Shown piece by piece: positions 22,885 through 35,815 of a stretch of DNA of 64,000 nt (its first letter is position 1; each line of letters opens with the position of its first letter). The stretch comes from Cercopithifilaria johnstoni (Eukaryota; Nematoda; Chromadorea; Rhabditida; Onchocercidae). Where the stretch lies: positions 149,130-213,129 of the forward strand of contig CAKAEH010001503.1 in NCBI GenBank assembly GCA_916381525.1, given 5' to 3'. A model generated the notes under the pieces. It did not search any database and had not been told where the DNA came from. It worked only from the letters and a program-made list of their open reading frames with translations. The position numbers and the translations under genes were made by a program.

Positions 22885-25800
22885 GAAATCCTATATCTGA
22901 TTATTTTTGGAATTGATGTGATGACTGGCTACTTCTAATAAGGAAGGGTGGCTATAGTAGGCTGGTACGCTTAGTTAATATGATTCAAATGACAAGTTGT
23001 GGTAGTTGTTGAAGTTACTGTTAGGGTATATACTATGATACACACCTTATCATCACACCTGCCCTGTTAGTTGTTTAGTCATTCCCCCTTGACCTCATTC
23101 CCATCTTTCAACGATCGTTCATCGGCCTAAATTTCTTTACATTTAAATACACATATCGATAATCGCGTCATCATCATCATCATCATCATTTTCGATCACT
23201 CCTTCACCCCTCTTCTCAGACTCTTGTTCTTCAATATCCATGGGTAACGGAACTCTGATCTGCAACCTCCTTCCAATTTTTCTACTACGAAATAAGCTCC
23301 TTCGCTTATCTAACAGTGATCGTCATCTATTTCAGTGTAGTAAAAGGAAAAGAATTTAGAAAAAAAAGTTACATGATGGAGTAATTCTAATGTGTTCTTC
23401 ATCGGAATTATGCAAAAAGCAGATTAACTCTCATTTATTGGAGGGCAATACTGTGACTGCAACCATTTTAGTACGATGCAAGGTCAAAATAAATTCCATA
23501 AAGTTAGAATTTGCAAGTAGCAACTCGAATCAGTCCTAACATTTCTTCGGCATTTCAATGAATGAATTTCAATTGCATCGATTGCAACGAGTAAACAATT
23601 TCAACAAATTGTATACAGATGAATGGAATTCCAAACAGCTTGAAACCTTGAATACTTTATATATTTTATTCACTATCAACATCTCATCATTGCAATTCAA
23701 GTTGGGCAAAATGTGAAAACAACTCTTACTCTGTCTTAACGAAATCTTCATTTTAAGACAATTTGCTCTTTGTGTTATTTTCAGTGTGTGTTAAAGCGAA
23801 TTATTTAAGTTACCAGTTAGAAGGACCATATCTATGAAGTTTAATAGTGTCTTTCACTTTTTCTTTTGGTTGTATAGGTCACCTTTCCAGTGATATTTCA
23901 GTTTTATCTAGGGCATCATGTTATTCTAAATTCTGCGGAATCTTTTTTAATTTAAAAGATTCTATTACTTGCTTTCTAAAATTAGTCTCGCTTATTTTCA
24001 CTTGTTTCAGTGGGCTAAGTTAAATTCTATCAGTTCATTATAATCAATTAAGTTAAGCTCCAAAATTAAAAGCAGTTATTTTTCATATACAAGCTAAAAA
24101 AGAATCTGGACAGCTGTGAGATTCCAAGCAATGTTGTGTATCTTTCCTTTTCTCCGCTCCACCTACCACCTTCTTTCTCCCACATACTTCGACCGCTAAA
24201 TGTTGCTTGTAAAGCGGATAAACGTCCTTGACCGAAAAAATGTTACCTGATATTTTATACATCTGTAACAAATATCTCACATTCATTCCTCCAACAAATA
24301 TTATTATACTTTTTTCTATCCATAAACTGAAAACGCACAGAGTCGACAGTAGAATTTTTATCGTTTTATAAGATTGCCTCAGTCAGGCACTATTTGAGTA
24401 TTTTCCGAGCAGTTAACAGTGCCAACACTAGTCAAACAGATTTATTGCAATCTATGAAAAGCTCTAATACTTATGAAAAAAACCCTTGACAGGGAGTCAA
24501 CAACGAAGATCTCAAAGGGAATATATATATATATATATATATAACAACGCAAATACACATTAAGACCCGGTCACACAGATTTATGTGTTCACTACACTCT
24601 GATTGGTTAAGCCCGAGCATCCGCACCACACCGTAGCTTCCTATCCGTCAAGTCCTACAATTTAATTGAAAGTATTTTTGATTGAAATTGAAAGATAGAA
24701 GTCTCACTTCATATTTCAACCTGACTCCACAGATTTTCTCTTTTCTGTTTCATGAAGGGACTTATTGTAGCAAATCATCACTCACCAACGCACTGGGTTC
24801 CATCAACATGATATTACAGCAACGCAGGTATTTTCTGACGTCAAATGCTCAAAATTTCAAATTGTGTTACCTGGTCAACTCCACTGTACGCTGTAATCTT
24901 GCAAACACAAATTAATACTGCACATTAGCGAAATTTATTTTCAACAACCAAGCAAATTAAATGAAAAAGGGTAAAATTAGAACGAACGAATATGTAAATA
25001 TATATTCATTAGATAACATCGCTTTGATAATTATGAGAGGGAAAGATAAATAAAGCTCAGTTTGAGAATTCTTCCCAGAGCAAAAAAAGCAAAACAAACT
25101 GATATGACAGTAATAACAGCAAAAAATGGAGCAGTAGCATTTTTTGTAGCAACTGGTAACGGGCAACACTATAACATACATTATATTAGCGCTGAACAAC
25201 TTTACTATATTACTCGGAAAATACTTCCAGGGTAGCAGTTCCAAAAAATCATAGCTTTCGAAACTCTGTCTCATCATATACGATAACAACATTGACAAAG
25301 ACTGTCACAAACTTCGTAATGATTACAATACTTAAAACATGCTTGGGATCTAAATAAATATGTAACTCAACCGCAATTCGAACTAATAATAGACATTCAG
25401 GAAAATAAATCAGAGACCAGTGACCACGAACTGTATCTAAATGCACTAAAAGCGATAAAGATCCTCGCTACAGGCTTTTATAGGAAGAAAGCCTCAAAAA
25501 ACATTAATGCATTTCGGTGGCAATTATATAGACAAAAATGCATCTTTATACACCAACAAAACCATCATGCAAGCAATGAAAGAGATAATGAAAGAGAATA
25601 CTAACTTCGGTTGGATAAGCACCTATCTTTTAATTAAACTTCCTAAACTTCGAGATGATTTTTAATTTTAAAATCGTTGAAGACATTGATTCATTGGATA
25701 AACTGAAGGATTGGAGAAAGTAATAGATATAAACTGGAAAGTGGCAGCGACAGTACCTGGAAGTTGCGAGTGGTTTGCTGTACACATCATCCACGTAATC

Positions 25801-26164
25801 CTTAGCGAAAGGTTACGGGAAGAGATAGTGAAACTAAACATAAATTAAACAAACAAAATACGTGCAAAATGCAGAAAATGTTAAATCTGGTTTAATTAGT
25901 GACACAGTGACACAACATTCAGATAAGAGTAGAAGGAATTAAGAAATAATTATTATTTCGTTGGCTATTACGCCAAAAACTCCTGCTGTAATTCTTATAA
26001 ATTTAAAAATAATTAAACGATTGAAACCATCAAAAATACCAAACCTATGCAGAAGCTGAAATTTCGACCGTTCAACATTTTTTGTTCAAATTTGACTCAA
26101 AATATTTAATTTAACATCTTAGCCAAGATCATCACTATAGATGAATCATTACTGCATGTAGCAC
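22885..26164. other. Intergenic with two microsatellites
   Basis: Upstream of the NOAH-like gene and downstream of the G-alpha gene. It contains a (TCA)n tract at about 23168-23189 and an (AT)n tract at about 24520-24543. The ORFs at 24083-24286, 24682-24915 and 24957-25446 show no family signal or splice logic. Confidence 0.6.
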
Positions 26165-28361
26165 TTAAAATAGACCGCATTGTCGTAAGTTTTCTTTAAT
26201 TATTATGTCGGTAACGGCATCGAACACAAAGCGTATGTTGTTTGTATCCGTTGCACACGTGAAGTGGGTATAAATTTCTTTCTGACCATCTTTTCGCTTG
26301 TTCAAATTCTCAAATTGTAGTTGTATGTAAGCGGCTGCTTCTTCATATGTGTTTGTACCTGAACTGACGATTCATGACGAACACATATGAAAATTAAGGA
26401 GGATTATGTATTTAAAATAATTTCATCTAAAATAAAGTTTATGTCAGCAGAAAGCGCGATACAAGATAGCATCAAAGCATGCGTAAATGTTCAGAGAGAA
26501 TATGATACTTATTTAGTAAGCAAAATAATATAGTTGAAGTACTGACCGGTATACTCTGGAAAACATAATGTTAACGGCAATTTTCTTATTTTTTCTTCGA
26601 AAAGATCTTTTTTGTTTAAGAATAATATTATTGACGTATCTGTAAACCATTTATTATTGCAGATTGAGTCGAACAACTTCATGCTTTCCACCATCCGATT
26701 CTGCAATCATTGACCTGAGAAACATGATTCCACAACACTCAATCTTGCAATCTTATGGCAACATTAAAGTAGCAAAAGCCAAATAATATGTGACGAGTGC
26801 TCGGAAAGCTTTAAAAAAACCTAGAAAAGACTATCCTTTATTACTGGTAAGCTAAGGCCAAATTACTGATAACGAACCACCGAAAAAAAGTCATGCAACA
26901 AGCCCACGTCAAAAAAGATTGGAATTAGCACCCTGCAACTGTTCAATAATGATAAAAATTCAATTAAAATGATGAGTGAATGGATAAGACGAAAGGAAAA
27001 AGACAACATTCTTACCATTTCATCGTCTTCTGCAAGCTTCATATCATACTCGGACATTGCTACACAAAAGATAATAGCTGTTACACCTTCAAAGCAATGA
27101 ATCCACTTTTTACGCTCAGAACGTTGCCCACCAACATCAAACATTCTAAAAGCAGTTACTTCTAAATGATCCGGTGAATATGAAATATCATTAGAAAAAA
27201 GTATCGCGCCATTTTGACAACGCACTTGAAATGCAAATCCTTGTAAGTGAAATGCGTTTCAACAATCCCTGTTGTCTTCACACGTGTCCTCAAAATATCA
27301 TCTTGTGTTGGTACATAACCAGGCTGTGATATCCTGAAAGCAGATTACACTAGAAAATTTTTGTCACAGTATGTCACGACCCAAATTATGTGGACATAAT
27401 AATCTTTTTTGTAATCATGATTTTTTAAAATATTAACTACAGCATAAGTTCTATCTGCTTATTTTTTAATCAATAACTAATTAACACTACTCTGATACGA
27501 TAGCTATGGAAATTTTAAAATATAAAATGATTTGCAATGATTTGCACAGTCACAAAATTTGAGTGACTATTGAAAAAGAAACATGCCTGTCAAGATAATT
27601 CAGATAATATGGAGCCGAATCATTCAGCTGATATTCCCTGGAACGCATGAAACATTCCTGAACTCCTGGATCTGCCCATAAACGTTTCATACAAACAGCT
27701 AACTCAGGAGGCAATTCTCCTTCATCACAACTTTGGGCTAACATGAAAAACTGGCGAGCATCCTCATTTCGTACATCTGCTGAGAAATCTATCTGTAAAT
27801 ACGAGCATTTTGCGTGATTTTCTTTCTTCTTAAATGACGATCGTAAATAATTACATTCAATGTCAATGACGAAAGTGTACGGGAACTTAGTTATGGACAC
27901 TACAACAACACTTCCTATAATTTATTATACATTAACCAAAAATGATTACCTTAAGCTGCCCCATAGCTCGTATGATTGCCATCATACTTTGAATTGTATT
28001 CGAGTACACCACAGGTTTATAAGCTTTGCGTTCTTCATCACTGTAACCAGTTTCGTGAATAATTTTCATTTGCTTCACAATGGTGCTCTTGCCAGATTCT
28101 CCTGCACCCAATAACAACAGTTTCACTTCTCGAGATGCCCTTTCTCCATCTGCTTTTAACTAGAAATATTGACAAATCATTGACGTCCATAACAGAAATT
28201 ACTTACTCATGGCTACTGAAGTAAACAATGCCATTCAAATAAAGGATAGCTATAGCTATATGTTGTTCCAACAAAAAATGAATTTCAGAAAAAAATACCT
28301 GTTCATCTATTTGCTTTGATCTTGCTTTCGCGTTTTGATCGGTACTGTTCACGCAACCCAT
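26165..28361 (-). CDS. gpa-16: G protein alpha subunit, Gi/o class, 7 exons, complete
   Basis: Exons (high to low): 28299-28361, 27950-28159, 27587-27792, 27226-27333, 27016-27145, 26547-26700, 26165-26358; 354 residues, exactly the usual length. The protein is a GTP-binding switch coupled to seven-transmembrane receptors at the inner plasma membrane. Visible features: MGC start (Gly2 and Cys3 for acylation), P-loop GAGESGKST at 39-47, switch I RTRVKTT with Arg177, switch II DVGGQRSE with Gln203, NKKD, TCATD, and the C-terminus CGLF with Cys351, the residue modified by pertussis toxin in Gi/o proteins. The REVKLLLL and KIIHETGY blocks are closer to Gi than to GOA-1, whose tail is CGLY. In C. 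elegans the Gi-like member is GPA-16, so the symbol is a best guess. The intron 27334-27586 must use a GC donor (GACAG|GCATGT), since the nearby GT leads to a stop. Confidence 0.95.
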
Positions 28362-31300
28362 TGTTCACCAGTTTCTTTTAAAACAGACTGTGATCTATTT
28401 AAGGAAGAAAAGCATCGCAAATTTTTGCAGGGAACTTTCTTCCTAAGACTTGCCTGAAAGCACTTTCCATTCTACGACTTATAACCACATGATTTTAACA
28501 ATCTAAACATACAGAACGATGAAATGACATACAAACCAAAATATGAAAAAGACCAAGTAAGGGGTTCAACAAGAAAGGATTAGTTATTTGTACGACAAAA
28601 TTCCTTTCGCGCCCTTATCGTGAGAATTTACGACAAAAAAAGATGTTGTGAAGGAATTAATAGTTGGTGCCACCAATAACTTTATTCTAGATAGTAGTGG
28701 AAAGATCTGAGGTGACAATGAAGAAAAGAATAAACAAAGATGCAAACTTGCAAATATTTTTTCTACTAATATAATCACGACCAGCGATAACGATATTATA
28801 GTAATACTGTAATATCATTATCGCCAGTCTCTTAGAAGCACGATCACGTGACTGTTAACATGACATAATCACTGCTATCCGTAATTTTGATTTCACATAA
28901 ATTCCTGGTCCACAATCAAAAAGTTATCATATTATTATTATTCACCCCGTACAAAAGAAGTAAATGAAAGTTAAAAGAAAGAAAAAGTGTGTGGAACAAA
29001 AAAATGGATAAAAAGTAATAGACTGTTACTCCTAATATACTTTAAACCGGGAGTTTCTGAGTTGTTCTCCTCGCCTTTCCCTCGGATAGATCCTAAATCT
29101 AAAGATACAGCTTTATTTTCCTCCTCTACTCATTCATCCTTCAATTGTAAAATCATCATACACTGACAACCTGCAGCGATCACCTTCACAGCCGCTGCTG
29201 ACAAAATATCCATTATAATCAACAACGCTCACACCATTACCTTTGTTGAACGTAGCACTATTGCTTAAAATAACGTCACAAGATATCTGTAGCCCGTCAA
29301 ACTTCAATCACCCAACCATGACACTCTCATCCCATCTTCTTCCGATCCCAGTGGGTCACATGTCTCTCCAAACAGCACGCTGGAAAAGGTCACATCGCGA
29401 ACGGACCATTCACAATATCTGCCTCCAAACCACTATGGCTAGAGCTCGGTGAAAATTACCATCCCACAATCCATTAATCTATAATTGTGCCATATCACTT
29501 GGATACAAGCTAGCTCCGTGATTTTAGCTACAGAAAGTTAACATTGGAGATGAAAGTGTCCAAGTAATGGGTACACTTCGTGCTCTCTCCATCCCTTCAT
29601 TATAGCTGTCATTTACACAAAATTCTAACCAATTAATTTGAAGATATGTATATACCTTAGATTCAAATTAATTGGTTAGAATTTTGTGGCCAAGGAACAA
29701 CAACACCGGAGACTTGCACCCAGCTATAATGGAGAGAAAAAAGGATAGAGCGAGAAAGTGGAATTAGTGTGTCATCAAACAACTCCCTTCCTTTAATCAT
29801 TATCAGCGAAGAGAATAACCTCATGGAGATCAGAGCGCTCTACCCATCCATCTTTTTCCCGCTTCACTTCCGAGATCCTTCTATACAGTAGCAGCATCAT
29901 CTTATTATTATAAGGTAATGACACAATAAAATCCAAATCTTCACCAAGCCTTTATTTCTGCTTCCCGGCATGACCTTTTTTCCATGGACTTGAATGACAA
30001 TTTGAGGAAATCCTCACGAGTTTCTCACTTCACTAATTCCCTCTTGACAAGATAAAGATGGAATGTCGTTATGATTATAACAGCTATCCGCAAACTGTTA
30101 CTAAAAATCATCACCTGCCAACCCACATAGCAAAAGACTTGTAAAGACAGTCATGCAAATATGGATTTACCGATCTACCTCATATCGAATTATTACTGTT
30201 TTAGTTGAAACCCGTAGACAATATTCACCAGTGAGTGATGAGCACTGGTGATGAGCCCTCTAACGTTCCATATTTGTTTATGGTTAACAACTTTGGTAGA
30301 CATAAATACGTACATAGCAATAAATTACTCGAATTCGTCGATCATAGTTTGATTACCAGGTTCAAAGGTTCCAACGACTTCCTAGAATTATCTCTCATCT
30401 CATACATTACAAGATTGTGCACCACATATTGAAATGATAGTTACGCCACTATACGCATATCATCCCATTTCTAATTTATCATCATGACGGGGCCTCGCCT
30501 TCCGTCAGGAATTTGGATATGAACCTGTGAATGATGAAGTACCAATCGAAACATTCTTAAGGAAAGAATTTAAACATTCTTGAGGAAGTTTCTAATTGGC
30601 CTTGAGCAGGGCGACTGGATTTCTAGCACTGTCCGTCGAGTGGTTCTTTTTTTCCTCATAGATTCAGTTTCATGTCTTTCAATCACTTATTCAGTTTATT
30701 GCTACTTAGATAGAAATAACTGAAGTATTTCTAGAAAAACGAGCCTCCACTCAAAAGAATGATCTGAGTTACATAACATGGACATGGATGACGAATGAGC
30801 TCCATTAAATCTTATTTTAAAGTGTAAACCATAACCGTAGCATCTGGCATGCTATTCTGGAACATTTTATCGCTTGTAAGTGGTACTATCACAACTTTAT
30901 ATCTCTGGAACGAGAAACTTACAGTATCGCATTCTTGAAAATTCAAAATTCATTTAGTACTCGAAGTCTATTACAAATAAAATACTAGAGATAGCAGTAC
31001 TTGAGTAGAACTAAAAATTCTTCAGGAAATGCTTCCTTCAAAAAAAGAATATCCTAATGTAACAAATCAAGCTCAACAATTGATGATTAATATTCAAGTA
31101 TTTAGAATTTATCATTTTACAGAAAGTATAAATTGATGTTACCCGTAAACATGTAAGTTACAACATTCAACTTGACAAATCTGTTTCTGGCAGCGAATAT
31201 TAAAGCATTTGAAGTGATGTGACTCAACAACGAGTTAATATCTCGATCTACAAGTTGTGCACCAATACTAAACCGAAACCACAAATTAAAAGTAATTCAT

Positions 31301-31630
31301 TGCCAGTCACCGAAATATGTCTAACGAAGTACACTGGATAGCAAGTCAAGCATAAGAGTAAATAGAGTACTTCGTAGGATAGTTGAACAAGCGTCCTGAG
31401 AAAATGAATGGTACAAGACAGATACTACAATACACAAGACAGATATTATAATGCCTGATAGTTCGTACTATAATGCCTCCTTATCTGATAATTCCCAGCG
31501 GGATTTCGACATCCTTCTTTGTTCTAGCACAGTCCAGCATAGTTTCCTAAGACCACCGAGATCGAAATTTTTTCATATAAGAGTTATGTTAAAAAAAACA
31601 TAAAAACGGGCACCAAGAATTAGAATTAGT
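28362..31630. other. Intergenic containing a MITE-like element
   Basis: Upstream of G-alpha and downstream of the SLC5 gene. The main structure is the inverted repeat around 29575-29757. The ORFs at 29243-29452 and 30235-30432 have no supporting context. Confidence 0.6.
29575..29757. mobile_element. MITE-like inverted-repeat element
   Basis: The inner arms 29616-29642 and 29662-29688 are a perfect 27-bp inverted repeat around a 19-base loop. The arms continue imperfectly outward: CATTATAGCTG at 29598-29608 pairs exactly with 29721-29731, and Tctctcc-rich/gagagga-rich flanks also correspond. The right arm carries about 25 extra bases. There is no ORF, so this is best read as a non-autonomous hairpin element; family and target-site duplication could not be determined by eye. 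Confidence 0.6.
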
Positions 31631-34600
31631 TCAGAAAACCAATTTGCATTCAAAGTAACTTTGTGACACTACGACAGACTTCTGATTTCCAGTAGACAGG
31701 TAATTATTGATAAAAACAAGACAGCTATACAAACTAACCTTTTGGTTATGTGCTGACCAAAATATAGGTGATAGCAACCTCGCTTCCACTGGCAAATGTT
31801 CAGTATTTCCTGAAATCATTAGGTTATAAAATGATTTTGTCCGGTAACAAACAGATGTTGATCTGATTGAAAAAACCCAAAAATACCTGAAAAGCACTGA
31901 ACAACATGTGCAACTACGAACGCAACCAACATAGCAGAGATGCTGTAGTACTGATAAGAAAGACGAAATAGTTCAATTAACCATGAATTGCTGAAAAATG
32001 AGTAGTAGTCCGCAGCAAAGTTTTTAGATAATAATTTGAAATGTTAGATTTCAGTTTGAACACAATAAAGTAAACCACATAGATAAGAAATATCAAATGC
32101 GGTAACAAGTATACCTTTGTAAAGGATGGACCATTCCATACTCTGGTTTTCCAACAAATATCAAAGTGACATTACTCTGATCACAAGTTTTATCAATTGG
32201 TAAACCAACGGGTCTTACATTGCTTACCAATGCACCAACAGCAATAAAAACGCAGAAAACTGTTGACGTCACCTGAGCTAAAATTCCATCTTAAACTCAG
32301 CAGAATCACATCCTCTCAGATCCTTTAACTGATATTATAGTCATTTTATTTTCAATCTCTATTTCATAATACTGTATGTTCCTGTATACTAACCAACAAA
32401 AGCCGCCAGTCCCTTAATTTTTGGAAAAAACATGCCCAGGCAAAAGACACTCAACACGGGTCCTCCAGCAATTCCGAATATTGAAAATGAGATCTGTAAA
32501 AAAATTATATATGAATTTTCACGACGAACAAAAAAAATTTTGTGCCACAACAGAGTTACCTTTATAACTAGTAAGGCAAGAACTAACTTGGAGCATCATC
32601 GTTTTCATTATGCTACAAAGATATGCGACTATCATTGATAAACAACAAAACAATAATGCTGAAAAATAATTACTTTAGAGAAATAAAGTGCAGATTCCTG
32701 ACATTAAGTCTGGAACAAAGTAAAATTATGCAGCAATAAAGGCATACGAAGATATCGCGCTAATAAGATACTAGTATTTGGTTTCATTGATTGGTGTTTT
32801 TGCACCTTAGTTTGGAACTGCTTAACAACATCTTCGATGAATACTGCAGCAAGAGCACTGTACGAAGCTGACGCCGTACTAAAAACAATATATTTTATTT
32901 CTGACATTGAAACATCAGGAAATCTAATCTTTTCCATGTTCGGTACACGGATTAGCGATGGACTAAAAACAATTTATGACATTTCGACTTCGGAAGGGTA
33001 TTCTAATAGCATGCAATAGTAAAAAAAACTTTATTATTCCAATCATACCTTAAACCTGCACTATATACAGATGCTGTAAAAAGTCCAACCATTCCAGGTA
33101 CCGCGGATAGCTCATCAACAACGAAACGAGGAAAAAGCTGCAAGGTAAGCTATGGATGTCTCATAAAATAAAAGATGGTTTGACGAAAACATAAACTTTG
33201 AACATGCTTGCAATATCGACTTGAGGATTTTTTTTGTCCAAAACTTATAACGAAGAAATAAACAAAGTAATTGATGAATGCATAGAAAAAGGAGCTATAA
33301 TAAATGTATAAAATTATTTAGGTGTGCCAAATTCAAAATAAAGTGAGAACATTACAATACTTACTTGGTCTTTTGATTGAAGAACGGGGTTACAATGAAA
33401 ATATTTGTGATATATTATCAGTCCTGCACCAATATATGTCGTAAGAATCAGAAAATTGAAGGGGATATTAAGCAGAATAACCCTAAAAGTGTCATTCCAT
33501 AAATTATCATCAACAAGATATTCCAAAATAAGCTAATGAACAAATTTACCATTGAGCAGATCGAAGCGAACTCATTGCCATATAACGCTGTATTGTAAGT
33601 TGATTTGTCGCAAAAAGACATAATATATTTCCTATACCACCAATCACCAAGGACCAAACCGAGTGTCGGATACGTGGATCAATTCGAAAACTGCAAAGAA
33701 CTGAAAATTTTTGAAGTGCAGCGTACGTAATCCATTATTCTCCGATGAAATAGACCACACCAAACAAATTTTATTAAGATTTCAGATTATTCTTGATCTT
33801 CTTCAAAGTTCTTTTCCGTGGTCTTTTTAGTTAGCATTGGAGTTTACTTCGTTTTAAGCCTGCCTAACACTTCGTTTAAAAGCATAATCAAAGGCTTACT
33901 CAAATAACTGCAGACGACCTCCAATAACAGCAGTTTTTAAAACGTTGTTAAAACCGAACTGATACAAGCTGACTGAAAAAATCAACACCATACTTGCTAA
34001 AATTAGTGCCATTTGTAAAGCCGAAGTATATATGCTTGCTTTTGCGCCCCCCTGAAAGTTGGACCATGAATCAATTGAAAAAAATTTGTCCAATTAAACA
34101 TCTTTCTTTCCTAATACAGCAACTTACCAACGTCACATAAAGTGCGGCAAGACCTGCCGTCATAATAACTGACACATATAACGGGATGGAAATAACCGCC
34201 GACAATGCAAGTGCTGGTGCATACAGTGCCACACTAACATAAAGCCAAATCTGCAAGTGAAAATGTCATTTTGAAAGTTTAATTTACTTTTAGTGAAGAA
34301 ATCAAAAGAGATTGAGCTTATCACCAACTTACCTCCACTTACCACAATTTTAGCTCACTCTTAAATCTGTTCCATAATCACAATTCATGAGCATTCTTTT
34401 ACACAGAACCTTCTTCATGCAACAGAAGATATCTGAACAGCAACACAACTCAAACATTAGTAAATGTCAAAAAAACCCTTTGAAATTTAAAACTTTCTCG
34501 AAACAACATTCTGTCATTCTGTCGGCAGTTGTGACTGCCATTCGATCAAGAATGATAACGACTTATGATGTTGATTCTGCAACTCCACATTTCAATATGC

Positions 34601-35815
34601 TGTGAATCACTTTTCATGATTTACTCAAAAAGTTTCCGATTTGCAGAAATAATTAACGGGACATATTATAAAAAGCCGCCACATCAGTTGAAGCATGTGA
34701 CTCGTGTAGAAAATCAGTTAAGCCAAATCAACACTTTCAACCAACGATATGGCTGGTCAAAACAACCTGTTATGAAAGCATCAATTTAAGCTTTGTAACA
34801 ATCAAACAAAGCACTGTTACCTGAATGCAGAAGATAAGTGAAGCCAAAAACCGACATGCAAAATTGAACCGAATTTCCAAATACTAGAAATACAAAAGGC
34901 TGAAGTTGAAAGAATTCCCACAACCATGGAGTACTCAATAATGACAGATAAAATACCAACTTCGTATATGCTTGTAAGCTTCATATTATAGAAAACAGGC
35001 AAAAAACAATAAGCTGCAATAGGAAATGCCACCATGTACATCGGACCATACCAAAATATCATTGCTCCTTGGTAGTAGATCTAGACGAAAATTCATAGTT
35101 CAGCAAACAAATTGGTGCAAATTTCGGAAAACGAGAATAAACACAAGAATGATTAAATTTTGAAAAAAAATCTGTGTAAATCCTCAATCAATGAAAAAGA
35201 TTTTAAACAATTAAATGAAAAAATTCGATAGAATTATCCACTAAGTAAAGAACCATTAAACAGTGACGTTTTTAATTGAACAATTTGATTAGTACATATA
35301 CCTCTGCAGGAAATCCAAGAAGTGAAATTGCGGAAAGAAATCCCGAACAAACTGATAAAGCTGATGTCAGTACAGATACGCTAAAAAATTATTTCTGCTT
35401 TCCCATTCAGGAATCACTGTAACAAACCAACAAAATGATATCCTGAATTAGTCCCACAATTATTAATAAATTACTAATCTGACCATTCTTATCAAATCAT
35501 GCCTCGAGAATTTTAGATCCAGTCACTACTCTAATATATTCTATCTTCATACGAGAATTAACAAAGATTTAGTTGCCCATCGCATTCTTGTTGCCCATTG
35601 CCCATTCAATCTTCAATCGCCGGTTTGTTTCACATAAAGACATATATAACGCGTATTTCATATTTTCAAGAAGAATAAGCTAAGAGTACAAACTTCGATC
35701 CGTGTAGAATCTGAGCAGCGGATGTTTGTTTTGCGCCGCGTAATGTTGTGAACAAGCCGAAAAAGGAAACTGCAACGAGAAGACCTACGAGGACAACTAC
35801 GTCCACAGCATTCAT
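31631..35815 (-). CDS. SLC5-family sodium-coupled transporter, 16 exons
   Basis: Exons (high to low): 35694-35815, 35302-35380, 34961-35080, 34821-34883, 34128-34250, 33900-34051, 33550-33690, 33365-33482, 33049-33137, 32748-32878, 32588-32658, 32394-32493, 32115-32277, 31887-31990, 31739-31809, 31631-31681. All phases fit, giving 565 residues. Multiple hydrophobic segments and family blocks are visible: LSAISLLGFPAEIYYQG, LTSIYEYLEIRF, GGAKASIYTSALQM, ATNQLTIQRYMAM, and SVYSAGLSTASASYSALAAV, the last holding the Ser/Thr cluster that forms the conserved Na+ site. These match the monocarboxylate/multivitamin branch (SLC5A8/A12/A6) rather than the sugar branch; substrate is not decidable by eye. 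The first Met (35815) lies 16 bases inside an exon preceded by TTTCAG, so an upstream exon is possible. The short last exon (KSVVVSQSYF...) is the least certain. Confidence 0.88.
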
